From assembly GCF_001403795.1 (NCBI RefSeq), contig NZ_CXSU01000005.1, forward strand, positions 58,917 to 122,916: a DNA stretch of 64,000 nt, written 5' to 3'. The position numbers and the translations under genes are program-made. The notes under the pieces are model-generated. The model was not told the DNA's origin and searched no databases. It saw nothing but the letters and a program-made list of their open reading frames with translations. Origin of the DNA: Jannaschia donghaensis. GTDB lineage: Bacteria > Pseudomonadota > Alphaproteobacteria > Rhodobacterales > Rhodobacteraceae. Positions 56,178-64,000 of this stretch are shown piece by piece; within the stretch, counting starts at the first letter, position 1; each line of letters begins with the position of its first letter.

Positions 56178-56568
56178 ATGTCGATGGTCGCGTCCCTTCG
56201 GGGGCGGGGCGCGGGGTCAGATACCGGAAGGCGTGGAGGTTCGTTTTGATCCGACAATGACCGATGCGGCGGGAGGGGCGACGGGCTGGCCTCAGACCTC
56301 CAGGCGACCGCGAATGTTTCGGCGGGGTCCAGGCTCGCACCGCCGGGCGTGTCGAAACCGGCGATCGCGCGCCAATACAACGGCAAGGCCGTTCAACTCG
56401 GCCGGGTTGGGATGAAACCTCTGTGCTGAGATATTCATCAAACCGTCCCGGGCGGTTCAGTCAAACTCGAAGCGTAAAACGGCACTCTTGGCGCGACGCT
56501 GCGCGGCGATGCCCCTTCGAGTTTCAAAGATTGGTGTCCAACGAAATTCTGCCGGGCACCTTCGTTTC
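56178..56568. other. 391-bp gene-free region between convergent genes
   Basis: Lies between the ATPase and the NmrA-like gene. No coding frame with support. Holds one near-palindrome (AACCG...CGGTT, 56441-56457) without a T tract. No obvious terminator for either neighbour. Confidence 0.5.
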
Positions 56569-57171
56569 TTAGGCCGATTGCATGTTCAACGCTCGCCCGT
56601 CGTGCTTGCCGGTCGTTGCGGCCTCTGCCAGCACGGCGGCTACGTCGGCGCGGCTGGCCTTTGCGGACGGATCGACCTCGTCGCCAAGGGTGACATCGTC
56701 GCTGCGACCGTCATCGGTCAGCGCGACGGGCCGCAGGATGGCATAGGTCAGGCCGGACGCCATGAGATGTTCGTCGGCGTCATGCTTTGCCTTGAGGTAA
56801 TGCGCCAGATCGCCCGACGGGTCGGATTGATCGGCGCCGATGGAACTGAGCATCACGAAGCGTTCAACGCCGGCGTCCTTCGCCAGATCGACCAGCCGCA
56901 TCGCGCCGTTGCGATCCACCTTGTCGGTCATCTCGGGTCCCGTCGATCCGCCTGATCCTGCGGCAAAGATCACCACGTCGGCGCCGTCGCAAACGCCCGG
57001 CTGCAGGTCTGTCAGATCGCCCTGCCGCAGGTCCGTGCCTTCGGGCAGGGTCGATGTATCAGAGCTTTCGCGGACAAGTGCCGTTACGTTGTGGCCTTGA
57101 TCCAGCAGGGTCTGGGTCAGAAACAGGCCGGTCTTGCCGGTGGCACCGGCGATCAGGATATTCATGGGCAT
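56569..57171 (-). CDS. NmrA-like/atypical SDR NAD(P)-binding protein
   Basis: 200 aa. MNILIAGATGKTGLFLTQTL is a GxxGxxG loop at the N-terminus. LRQGDLTD, VIFAAGSGGSTGPEM, and FVMLSSIGAD follow, as in NAD(P)-binding SDR_a5/NmrA-like proteins. The canonical YxxxK is replaced by a HYLKAKHDADE segment (Tyr/Lys present, Y-x-x-x-K-like). Function: reductase or redox sensor. Last gene of the LysR-linked run; start 22 bp after the GST stop. Confidence 0.85.
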   Translation of the reverse strand: MPMNILIAGATGKTGLFLTQTLLDQGHNVTALVRESSDTSTLPEGTDLRQGDLTDLQPGVCDGADVVIFAAGSGGSTGPEMTDKVDRNGAMRLVDLAKDAGVERFVMLSSIGADQSDPSGDLAHYLKAKHDADEHLMASGLTYAILRPVALTDDGRSDDVTLGDEVDPSAKASRADVAAVLAEAATTGKHDGRALNMQSA

Positions 57172-57193
57172 AAGGGAGTCCTTTTGTTGAAAT

Positions 57194-57808
57194 TCAGGAG
57201 GGTGGTGCCATCGGGCCCGCCGCCCGGGTCGCAGCGATGTAGCCGGGCTGTTCGCGCAACGCGTCCCAATAGGCCAGGACCTTGGGGTGGTCGGCCAACA
57301 GCTCCAGACGCGCCAGCAACGCGATGATGTAAGAGATCTGGATGTCCGCCAGCATCGGGTCTTTGCCGAACAGCAGCGGCCCGTCTTCGATGCACGCTCC
57401 GATATATGCAAGGTGGGTGTCGAGCGCCGCTTTCGCGTCATCGGGCACCGGTTCGCCTCGGAACGCGGGCATGATCGCACGCACTGCGACTTCGGCGAAA
57501 GATGCCTCGACATAGTCGAACAGCGCCTCGTGCCGCCAGAACTCCGCCGTGCCGTGGGGCGGCGTGTGGGTGTCGTCCCCGAACTTGGCCGCCAGATAGC
57601 GCAGGATCGTGGCGGACTCGGCGATCATCTCGCCGTCGTCCTCGATCACCGGAGACTTGCCCAAGGGGTGAACCTTCGACAATTCAGCCGGCGCGCGAAA
57701 GGCGTCCGTCCGGTCATAGTCGATCCGATTGCAGGGCTGACCCAGATCGGCCAGCAGCCACAGGACACGGGTGGCGCGGGAGTATTGCAGGGCGTGAAGC
57801 GTGATCAT
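57194..57808 (-). CDS. Glutathione S-transferase family protein
   Basis: 204 aa. Thioredoxin-like N-terminal domain (MITLHALQYSRATRVLWLLAD with active Ser/Tyr candidates; VHPLGKSPVIEDDGEMIAES, the GSH-binding block) and all-helical C-terminal domain (about 85-204). Conjugates glutathione to electrophiles. ATG overlaps the aldehyde dehydrogenase stop by 4 bp, indicating coupled synthesis. Confidence 0.93.
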   Translation of the reverse strand: MITLHALQYSRATRVLWLLADLGQPCNRIDYDRTDAFRAPAELSKVHPLGKSPVIEDDGEMIAESATILRYLAAKFGDDTHTPPHGTAEFWRHEALFDYVEASFAEVAVRAIMPAFRGEPVPDDAKAALDTHLAYIGACIEDGPLLFGKDPMLADIQISYIIALLARLELLADHPKVLAYWDALREQPGYIAATRAAGPMAPPS

Positions 57809-59181
57809 GGCAAGAAGATCGCCTTCACATTGACGAACTCCTTCATGCCAAATCCTCCGTGTTCGCGGCCATAGCCCGAGTCCTTGACCCCGCCGAACGG
57901 CATGTTCGGATCGGCAGCCCCGAAGGAGTTTATGCGGATCATGCCGGTGTCGAAATGATCGCGGGCCAGCTTCAGCGCGCGGTCTTCGTCCTTGCAGAAG
58001 ATACCGCCGCCCAAGCCATAGCGGCTGTCGTTGGCGATCCGCATGGCGTCTTGGTCGTCTTTGGCACGGATGACGGCGGCGACGGGACCGAAGATCTCGT
58101 CGTCATAGGCGGGCATGCCGGGGGCGACGTCCACCAGGACCGTGGCGGGATAGTAGGCCCCGGTGCGATCTGGGGCCGTTCCGCCGCACAGCGCTTTGGC
58201 GCCTTTGGCGACGCTGTCGTCGACCTGACCCTTGACCGTGTCGAACTGATCCTTGCTCGACAGCGGACCAAGCTGGCTGTTCTCGTCGGTGGGATCGCCC
58301 ATGGTGATCGCTTTCATCTGATCGACGAAGGTCGACACGAAGGCGTCATAGACCTTGTCCGCCACGATGAAGCGCTTGGCCGCGACGCAGGTCTCTCCGT
58401 TATTATAGAGCCGCCCCATGACCGAGAATTTGACGGCCGTCTCGATGTCGGCATCCTCCAGCACGAGGTAGGCGTCGTTCGATCCCAGTTCCAGCACTGT
58501 CTTCTTGAGCGCCTTGGCGGCCACGGCCCCGACGTGACGACCGGCCCCGTCGCTGCCGGTCAGGGTCACGCCACGCACGAGGGGGTGGGCGATCAGGTTG
58601 TCGCTGATGTCGTGGTCGATCAGGATGACCTGAAACAGATCCTCGGGCAGACCGGCTTCGATGCACAGCTCGCGCAGGCGCAGGCCGGTGCCGGTGCAGA
58701 TGCTGGCGTGTTTGAGCACGCAGCCATTGCCCGTCATCAGGTTTGCCGCCAGCACGCGGACGGGCTGATACAGCGGAAAGTTCCACGGCTGGATCGAGTA
58801 GATCACCCCAAGCGGCTGATAGCTGACGACGCCGCGCGCCCCGTTCTGGCCGTGTGTGCGTTCCTCGTCAGCCAATGCGTCCGGGCCCGTCTTGGCGGTG
58901 TAGTCGAAAATCGCGGCGCAGATTTCGACCTCTTGCTTGCCGTCCTTCAATAACTTGCCGGTTTCCTGCGTCATCAGGGCGGCCAGATCGTCCGCATTGT
59001 CGCGCAGTTTTTGCGCGATTTTCGTCAGATAGGGCGCGCGGTCCGCGTGGGACAGGAGACGCCATTCCAAAAACGCGGCGTGTGCGGCCTCCAGCTTGGC
59101 GGTCGCCTCCTGCTTGGACATCAGCGGATAGGTCTCGATAGGCTCGCCCGTCGCAGGGTTGGTCGTGGTGAGTGTGGACAT
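57805..59181 (-). CDS. NAD(P)-dependent aldehyde dehydrogenase (succinate-semialdehyde type)
   Basis: 458 aa. ALDH superfamily: IYSIQPWNFPLYQPVRV, catalytic Glu in VLELGSNDAYLV, nucleophile Cys in YNNGETCVAAKRFI, EIFGPVAAV, and PFGGVKDSGYGREHG. Closest in pattern to succinate-semialdehyde dehydrogenases, but substrate is not certain; context suggests toxic aldehydes. Start at MSTLTTTNPATG with GAGGA upstream. Confidence 0.93.
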   Translation of the reverse strand: MSTLTTTNPATGEPIETYPLMSKQEATAKLEAAHAAFLEWRLLSHADRAPYLTKIAQKLRDNADDLAALMTQETGKLLKDGKQEVEICAAIFDYTAKTGPDALADEERTHGQNGARGVVSYQPLGVIYSIQPWNFPLYQPVRVLAANLMTGNGCVLKHASICTGTGLRLRELCIEAGLPEDLFQVILIDHDISDNLIAHPLVRGVTLTGSDGAGRHVGAVAAKALKKTVLELGSNDAYLVLEDADIETAVKFSVMGRLYNNGETCVAAKRFIVADKVYDAFVSTFVDQMKAITMGDPTDENSQLGPLSSKDQFDTVKGQVDDSVAKGAKALCGGTAPDRTGAYYPATVLVDVAPGMPAYDDEIFGPVAAVIRAKDDQDAMRIANDSRYGLGGGIFCKDEDRALKLARDHFDTGMIRINSFGAADPNMPFGGVKDSGYGREHGGFGMKEFVNVKAIFLP

Positions 59182-59245
59182 GGTGGATCCTCGAAATAAG
59201 GGAAAACGGTCGGGCCGGCGAACATTCCACCGGCCAGACACCGGA

Positions 59246-59920
59246 TTAGATCAGCATCAGAAGTTTCTTGGCCGCATCTTCCGAGGAGGCCGGGTTCTGG
59301 CCTGTCACGAGTTTTCCGTCCGTCACCACGAAGGACGCCCAGTCGTCGCCCTTTTTGTAGTCGCCCCCGTTCGACTTCAGCATATCCTCGATCAGGAATG
59401 GCACGACGTCGGTCAGGCCGACGCCCTCTTCTTCGGTGTTGGTGAAGCCCGTAACGGTCTTCCCAGACACGAGGGGCTTGCCGTCGGCGCCTTGCGTATG
59501 GCGAAAGACTGCGGGCGCATGGCAGACCGCGCCCACGGGGCGGTCGCTGGATGCGAAAGTCTCGATCAGGGACCTGCTGTCCGCGTCCTCGGCCAGATCC
59601 CACAATGGTCCGTGGCCGCCCGGATAGAAGATTGCATCGAAGCCATCCGCCGAGACGTCCGACAGTTTGGCGGTATTCGCGAGGTCTTTCTGGGCCGCGT
59701 CGTCGCTCTTGAACCGCCGCGTCGCGTCCGTCTGGGCGTCATCGGTATCGCTGGATGGATCGAGCGGCGGCTGACCGCCCTTGGGCGAGGCCAGCGTGAT
59801 TTCTGCGCCAGCATCCTTGAAGACGTAGTAGGGGGCGGCAAACTCCTCCAGCCAGAAGCCGGTCTTATTGCCAGTGTCGCCCAGTTGGTCGTGGGACGTG
59901 AGAACCATCAGTATCTTCAT
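59246..59920 (-). CDS. DJ-1/PfpI superfamily protein (Hsp31-like)
   Basis: 224 aa. Class I glutamine-amidotransferase-like fold. Nucleophile Cys133 with His134 in VGAVCHAPAV, TGFWLEEFAAPYYVF with the Glu near residue 25, and FYPGGHGPLWDL. Members include glutathione-independent glyoxalases and chaperones. Position beside ALDH, GST and a VOC protein favours carbonyl detoxification. Confidence 0.9.
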   Translation of the reverse strand: MKILMVLTSHDQLGDTGNKTGFWLEEFAAPYYVFKDAGAEITLASPKGGQPPLDPSSDTDDAQTDATRRFKSDDAAQKDLANTAKLSDVSADGFDAIFYPGGHGPLWDLAEDADSRSLIETFASSDRPVGAVCHAPAVFRHTQGADGKPLVSGKTVTGFTNTEEEGVGLTDVVPFLIEDMLKSNGGDYKKGDDWASFVVTDGKLVTGQNPASSEDAAKKLLMLI

Positions 59921-59945
59921 GGAAATGTTCCTTCGAAATCAGAGT

Positions 59946-60977
59946 TCAGTCGTTGAGTTTGACGACGCGTTTGCCGAAAGCGTCGCCTCTTAACAGACCA
60001 ACGAACGCTTCCGGGGCCTGTTCCAGGCCCGCGATCATTTCTTCGCGGTACTGGATGCTGCCGTCGCGGACCCACTCCCCCATCTGGTTGGCGAATTCGG
60101 GGTAGAGATGCCCGAAATCGTCGAAAACGATGAACCCGCGCAGGGTCATCCGCTTTCTCAGGATCGTTCCCATCAAAAGGCCCAGGCGGTCCGGACCGTC
60201 CGGCAGGGACGTGGCGTTGTATTGTGAGATGAGACCGCAGACCGGGATGCGCGCCAACGGGTTCAGGAGCGGCATGACGGCGTCGAAGACCGCGCCGCCC
60301 ACGTTCTCCCAATAGACGTCGATCCCCTTGGGCGTCGCGTCCTTCAACGCGTCGGGAAAACCGTCTGCCTTGTAGTCAACGCACGCATCGAAGCCCAGCG
60401 TGTCCACCACATGGGCGCATTTCTCATCGCCACCGGCGATGCCGACGACGCGGCAGCCCAGTATCTTGCCGATCTGCCCGACCGTGGCGCCGACGGGACC
60501 GCTGGCCCCGGCGACGACGATCGTTTCACCAGACTTGGGCTGTCCGATCTGCGTCAGGCCGGCCCATGCGGTCAGTCCGGGCATGCCCAGAACGCCCAAG
60601 GCCCATGACGGATTATCGGGGTTTTGCCCCATGTTGATGACGCCCGATCCGTCCGACACGGCGTAGTCCTGCCAGCCGCCAAAGGCCTGCACCCAGTCGC
60701 CTTCCGCGAACCCATCGACATCTGACGTGATCACACGGGCGACCGTTCCCCCGATCATGACCTCACCCAAGGCGACCGGGTCGGCATAGGACGGCGCATC
60801 GCTCATCCTGCCGCGCATGTAGGGGTCGAGCGACAGGTATTCGTTCTGCAACAGCATTTCGCCCTTGCCGGCCTGCGGCACGTCGGACGTGTCGAGACGC
60901 AGGGTGTCGGCGTCAGGCTCTCCGTGGGGGCGTTCTGCGAGGACGAATTTGCGGTTCTCGGTGCGCGATGGGGTCAT
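59946..60977 (-). CDS. NADP-dependent MDR oxidoreductase (zinc-free, leukotriene B4 DH/CurA-like)
   Basis: 343 aa. ENRKFVLAERPHGEP and LDPYMRGRM mark the LTB4DH/CurA branch of medium-chain reductases. VVAGASGPVGATVGQIGK is the NADP loop. DVYWENVGGAVFDAVMPLL and the missing structural Zn cysteines agree. These reduce alpha,beta-unsaturated carbonyls. Start at MTPSRTENRKF with AAGGAAG. Confidence 0.93.
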   Translation of the reverse strand: MTPSRTENRKFVLAERPHGEPDADTLRLDTSDVPQAGKGEMLLQNEYLSLDPYMRGRMSDAPSYADPVALGEVMIGGTVARVITSDVDGFAEGDWVQAFGGWQDYAVSDGSGVINMGQNPDNPSWALGVLGMPGLTAWAGLTQIGQPKSGETIVVAGASGPVGATVGQIGKILGCRVVGIAGGDEKCAHVVDTLGFDACVDYKADGFPDALKDATPKGIDVYWENVGGAVFDAVMPLLNPLARIPVCGLISQYNATSLPDGPDRLGLLMGTILRKRMTLRGFIVFDDFGHLYPEFANQMGEWVRDGSIQYREEMIAGLEQAPEAFVGLLRGDAFGKRVVKLND

Positions 60978-61067
60978 GGCTATCTTCCTTGAAACATGGG
61001 GTCTGGTTGAGAACGCGGCCGGCGGGGCAAAGGTCCAGCCGGTCACGCCCAGTCATGTGCGCTGCGC

Positions 61068-61565
61068 TCAGGAATAGGCACCGGCGGAATAGGTAAGCTC
61101 GTAGCTGTGGCTGTAGAGTTCGAAGACGACGCCGAACGGATCCTCGACATACACCATCCGGAATGGCTTTTCGCCGGGGAAGTATTCGCGGACGGGCATG
61201 CGCTGCTTACCGCCAGCGGCAAGGATCTTTTCCAACAACTCCTCAAGGTTCGGGTCCTGCACCGCGAAGTGGAACGTGCCGTGGCGGCGATAGGCGAAGT
61301 TATCGTCGGGTTCTTCGCTGCCCTTGAATTCGAACAGCTCGAATCCGACCCCATCAGCGGTGGACAGATGCGCGATCCGCAGCCGATCCCAGCCGGGGCC
61401 GAAGACGTCGGTACACATCACACCTATGGCGCTGTCGTCCTCGGTCACTTCGCTGGGCTCCATCAAGACGTAGAAGCCCATGACCTCGGCATAGAACTTC
61501 ACGGCCGCGTCCAGGTCGGGGACAGAGATGCCGATATGGGAGAACGTGCGTGGCGTCGTGGTCAT
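61068..61565 (-). CDS. VOC family (glyoxalase/bleomycin resistance fold) protein
   Basis: 165 aa. Two beta-alpha-beta-beta-beta modules: FSHIGISVPDLDAAVKFYAEVMGF with first metal His, HLSTADGVGFELFEF, RRHGTFHFAVQDPN with second His, and FRMVYVEDPFGVVFELYSHS with the terminal Glu. Metal-dependent lyase or dioxygenase-like enzyme, substrate unknown. First gene of the run, divergent from lysR. Confidence 0.9.
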   Translation of the reverse strand: MTTTPRTFSHIGISVPDLDAAVKFYAEVMGFYVLMEPSEVTEDDSAIGVMCTDVFGPGWDRLRIAHLSTADGVGFELFEFKGSEEPDDNFAYRRHGTFHFAVQDPNLEELLEKILAAGGKQRMPVREYFPGEKPFRMVYVEDPFGVVFELYSHSYELTYSAGAYS

Positions 61566-61615
61566 TGCCGTATCCTTTTCAAGTTTGCCTGAAAGACAGA
61601 TAGACGCGCCGCCCT

Positions 61616-61657
61616 GTTTCGTGAAATTATCGTCTGCAATCGTTTGGAAAACGAAAC
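61616..61657. promoter_or_regulatory. Inverted repeats between VOC gene and lysR
   Basis: GTTTCGT (61616-61622) and ACGAAAC (61651-61657) form a perfect 7-bp inverted repeat 28 bp apart. A smaller CGTTT-GGA-AAACG palindrome lies inside (61641-61653). Likely regulator site for the divergent pair. Confidence 0.5.
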
Positions 61658-61665
61658 GTAATGAT

Positions 61666-62559
61666 ATGATGCTGAATGCGACGTGGCTCGACACTTTCGT
61701 AACCCTGGCCGAAACCGGGCACTTCACCCGCACTGCGGAGCGGCTGACCATGACGCAGCCGGGCGTTTCGCAGCACCTTCGCAAGTTGGAGCGGCAAGTC
61801 GGGCAAAGGCTGATCGCGCAAGAGGGCAAGAGCTTTGCCCTGACGCCGGCGGGCGAGGCGGTGCGGGATCTGGGCCATGCGCGCCGGTCGCAAGAGCGGC
61901 ACCTGCGGGCAGCGATCGCCACCGACGACCCCGATATCGGCGAGGTGCGGATCGCGTGCTCAGGCAGTTTCGCCCAGCTTCTTTATCCGCGCGTTCTGGC
62001 GATCATGCAGGATGCACCGCGGCTGACGATCCATCTGGAGGCGGCGCCGCAAGACAGCGTTCTCTCAGGCGTTCTGGACGGGCGCTTCGATCTTGGTGTC
62101 GTCGGGCAGGACCCTGGACACCCGCGTCTTGGCGCCCGGTTGATCGGACGGGAGGAATTGTGCCTGATCCTGCCTGCCGATGCGGTCGGACAGCCGCCGA
62201 CATTCGAAACCCTCGAAAATCGCGGGTTCGTCGCGCATCCGGATGGCTATGCCTACGCCAACGAGCTTCTGTCCCTGAATTTTCCCAAGACATTCACCGG
62301 CGCGGATCGGTTGCGCGTCCGGACCTTTGTGAACCAGATCGGCCAGATCCCGGCACCCGTCGCAGACGGCATCGGATACACACTCTTGCCCCGCAGCGGG
62401 ATCGAAGCCTTTCCAAGGCGCGATCTGCTGACCGTCGCGACCCTTCCCCATCGTTGCCACCATGAATTGTGGTCGATCCATCGCAAAGGGCCCGAGCTTT
62501 CCGCCCGGGTCGCGCGCATCGCAGGCATCGTCAGTGGCATCGCACGACATCTCGGCTGA
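61666..62559 (+). CDS. LysR family transcriptional regulator
   Basis: 297 aa. Two adjacent ATGs (61666, 61669). HTH at about 3-62 (WLDTFVTLAETGHFTRTAER, MTQPGVSQHLRKLERQVG). Effector domain about 90-295. Divergent from the six-gene detoxification run across 100 bp, so the likely activator of that operon. Inducer unknown. Confidence 0.93.
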   Translation: MMLNATWLDTFVTLAETGHFTRTAERLTMTQPGVSQHLRKLERQVGQRLIAQEGKSFALTPAGEAVRDLGHARRSQERHLRAAIATDDPDIGEVRIACSGSFAQLLYPRVLAIMQDAPRLTIHLEAAPQDSVLSGVLDGRFDLGVVGQDPGHPRLGARLIGREELCLILPADAVGQPPTFETLENRGFVAHPDGYAYANELLSLNFPKTFTGADRLRVRTFVNQIGQIPAPVADGIGYTLLPRSGIEAFPRRDLLTVATLPHRCHHELWSIHRKGPELSARVARIAGIVSGIARHLG

Positions 62560-62876
62560 CGATCGAACCCACCACGACTGCTTCGGCGTCAGGTTCTGGA
62601 AAAATCACGTCGCGGCATCGGCGCTGCGGGCTGGAACGAGAAGATGAAAGGGGGGGGTGGTGTAAACGCAGCAAAAGCACGCTTTGTTCTGCACATCCGA
62701 CGTTTCTCAGCGCAGGCACTTCTGGCCCCAGGTGACGTGTCATTCCTTCAAATCCGCGCCGCGTGCCATGCAGATCGCCCGTGGATGATACGTTCGTTTT
62801 GCGTGGGTCCTCGGGCTTGTCAGGTTCGTTTCTTTCGTTTTTTACTCCCTCTCAGGCAAGCGGACAGGAGGATTCG
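62560..62876. other. 317-bp gene-free region upstream of the DeoR gene
   Basis: No supported gene. Contains three TTCGTTT motifs near its right end (see separate entry). Otherwise nothing recognised. Confidence 0.5.
62793..62840 (+). promoter_or_regulatory. Three TTCGTTT repeats upstream of the DeoR-type regulator
   Basis: TTCGTTT occurs at 62793-62799, 62825-62831 and 62834-62840. The motif resembles the TTTCGATT half-site found before the TRAP gene, suggesting autoregulation by the DeoR-type protein. Confidence 0.45.
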
Positions 62877-63638
62877 GTGCTTACCAGCCGTCAGCAGAAG
62901 ATCCTTGCGCGTGTCGAGACGCAGCAACGGGTGCGTGTCGATGATCTCGCCGCCGACTTCGCCACGACGCCGCAGACCATCCGCAAGGACCTGCAGGCGC
63001 TGGAGCAATTGCATCACATCGTGCGGTTTCACGGCGGGGCCACGTTGGTCGGCGGCATCGAATACACCGCGCCCGCCCAGCGCGAGACGACGGCCGTCGC
63101 GGCCAAGCGCGCCATCGCCGCCGCGGTCAGCGCCCGCATCCCGCAGACCTGCACGATGTTCCTGAATGCGGGCACCACGACGGCGCAGGTCGCGCGGCAT
63201 CTGGCGGGCCACCATCATCTGCGCGTCATCACCGACAACGTCGATCTGGCGGCCGAAATCCGCGGTTTTCCGGGGCTGGAGGTCGTCGTGCCGGGCGGGG
63301 CCGTGCGGCGCAGCGACGGCGCGATCATGGGGGCCGAAGCGGTGGATTATATCCGCCAGTTCCGCGTCGATTTCGCCCTGATCGGGGCCGCCGCATTGGC
63401 CGAGGACGGCGCGCTTCTGGACTACGATCTGGCCGGGGTTCAGGTCTGCCGCGCGATGGTGGCCCATGCACGCCATATCATCCTGGCGCTTGATTGCGCG
63501 AAATTCGGCCGCGCCGCGCCGGTCCGTCTGGGCCATTTGGGCGACATTCACACCCTTGTGACCGAAGCCGCCCCGCCCGACTGGGTCGCGGGGCTGTGCC
63601 GGACCCACGACGTAGAGTTGATTCTGGCCGACGGGTAG
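62877..63638 (+). CDS. DeoR/GlpR family transcriptional regulator
   Basis: 253 aa. GTG start with AGGAGG five bases before it; the frame is open upstream but lacks domain character. HTH (VDDLAADFATTPQTIRKDLQ) about 20-40 and the DeoRC sugar-phosphate sensor (FLNAGTTTAQVARHL near 97; ITDNVDLA; VVVPGGAVRRSDGAIMG). Probably controls the TRAP transporter genes that begin 76 bp downstream in response to a phosphorylated sugar or polyol. Confidence 0.92.
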   Translation: MLTSRQQKILARVETQQRVRVDDLAADFATTPQTIRKDLQALEQLHHIVRFHGGATLVGGIEYTAPAQRETTAVAAKRAIAAAVSARIPQTCTMFLNAGTTTAQVARHLAGHHHLRVITDNVDLAAEIRGFPGLEVVVPGGAVRRSDGAIMGAEAVDYIRQFRVDFALIGAAALAEDGALLDYDLAGVQVCRAMVAHARHIILALDCAKFGRAAPVRLGHLGDIHTLVTEAAPPDWVAGLCRTHDVELILADG

Positions 63639-63647
63639 AGTCTGCTG

Positions 63648-63681
63648 TTGACAGGAGCTTTCGATTGGCACGAAATCGAAA
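63648..63681 (+). promoter_or_regulatory. Promoter -35 with 8-bp palindromic operator before the TRAP genes
   Basis: A consensus TTGACA (63648-63653) is followed by a perfect inverted repeat, TTTCGATT (63659-63666) and AATCGAAA (63674-63681), 7-bp spacer. The palindrome covers the expected spacer and -10 region, so a bound repressor would block polymerase. Confidence 0.65.
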
Positions 63682-63713
63682 ATAACGCGCCTTTGGGAGG
63701 AGGGGGGAGACGG

Positions 63714-64000
63714 ATGCCGCTGCTGCTGAACCTTCTCAGGTATCTGGGTGCCGCGAACGCCGGTGTGCTGGCGGTCGGTCGTTGGGTCGGCGTGGTGTGC
63801 ATGGCTATCATGGTCATCTTCATCCTGATCCAAGTCTTCTGGCGCTATGTCCTGTCGAACCCGTTGCCCTGGCCCGAGGAGGCGGCGCGTTTCCTGATGC
63901 TCTGGCTGATGGTGGTGGCCCCGACGGCCCTGCGGCGGGGCGGGTTCGTGGCGATCGACATGGTGCAGTTGCTTCTGCCCAAGGCGGTGGGTGGTGCCCT
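63714..64000 (+). CDS. TRAP transporter small permease (DctQ), 3'-truncated by the window edge
   Basis: 95 codons visible. Start ATG after GGAGGAGGGGGGAGA. Two membrane helices are visible (about 22-48 and 63-83), the second after the DctQ signature FWRYVLSNPLPWPEEAARFL. TRAP transporters import carboxylates or sugar acids using a sodium gradient; the large permease and binding protein should follow outside the window. Confidence 0.85.
   Translation, partial: MPLLLNLLRYLGAANAGVLAVGRWVGVVCMAIMVIFILIQVFWRYVLSNPLPWPEEAARFLMLWLMVVAPTALRRGGFVAIDMVQLLLPKAVGGA

Noticed and set aside
56441..56457. Palindrome as a terminator for the NmrA-like gene
   Set aside because: Lies over 100 bp past the stop, is imperfect and lacks a T tract.

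Overview
The window comes from a GC-rich alphaproteobacterium, most likely a marine Rhodobacterales (Roseobacter-group) strain. The signs are an F1-ATP synthase operon in the order atpH-A-G-D-C without the F0 genes, a coenzyme-B12-dependent ribonucleotide reductase, DUF1489/DUF484/DUF2125 families, a GcvT-fused methylamine dehydrogenase, a TRAP transporter, and alphaproteobacterial FNR and LexA operator types. No rRNA, tRNA, CRISPR array, insertion sequence or prophage was recognised. Genes are tightly packed, with many 1-4 nt stop/start overlaps.

1-26 kb is mostly core genome: an EamA exporter (cut by the window edge), nrdJ, a lipoprotein cytochrome c behind an FNR-type box, a dimethylglycine/sarcosine dehydrogenase-like enzyme, a proton-channel pair (MotA/ExbB-like plus an OmpA-domain partner with a very long coiled coil), a coupled hisC-tyrA-extensin operon, priA, a LysE exporter, a small transaldolase, DUF484-xerC, and a galU-otsB-otsA trehalose operon. 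At 23.9-26.5 kb a radical SAM protein and a UdgX-type covalent uracil-DNA glycosylase form a two-gene operon preceded by a perfect GTTC-N7-GTTC LexA box.

26.5-41.4 kb holds a YqjD/YqjE/DUF3618-like envelope trio with a 22-residue microprotein, RidA, a rhodanese, an M23 peptidase, clpA, gloB, a methyltransferase, a GNAT acetyltransferase, a small membrane protein, the atpHAGDC operon and an H-type lectin-domain gene.

41.5-56.2 kb is a galactoside-utilisation locus. An ABC importer (binding protein, two permeases, ATPase), cytoplasmic GH36 alpha-galactosidase and GH42 beta-galactosidase, and De Ley-Doudoroff enzymes (an SDR that is probably the sugar dehydrogenase, an SMP-30 lactonase, dgoK, dgoA) sit beside a GAPDH and an IclR regulator. 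Galactonate dehydratase is not in the window. The transporter operon also carries three unrelated small genes, one of them clearly lower in GC.

56.6-62.6 kb is a six-gene run on the minus strand (glyoxalase-like VOC protein, MDR reductase, DJ-1/PfpI protein, aldehyde dehydrogenase, GST, NmrA-like protein) diverging from a LysR gene. It looks like an electrophile/aldehyde-detoxification regulon. The window ends with a DeoR-type regulator and the start of a TRAP transporter behind a palindromic operator.
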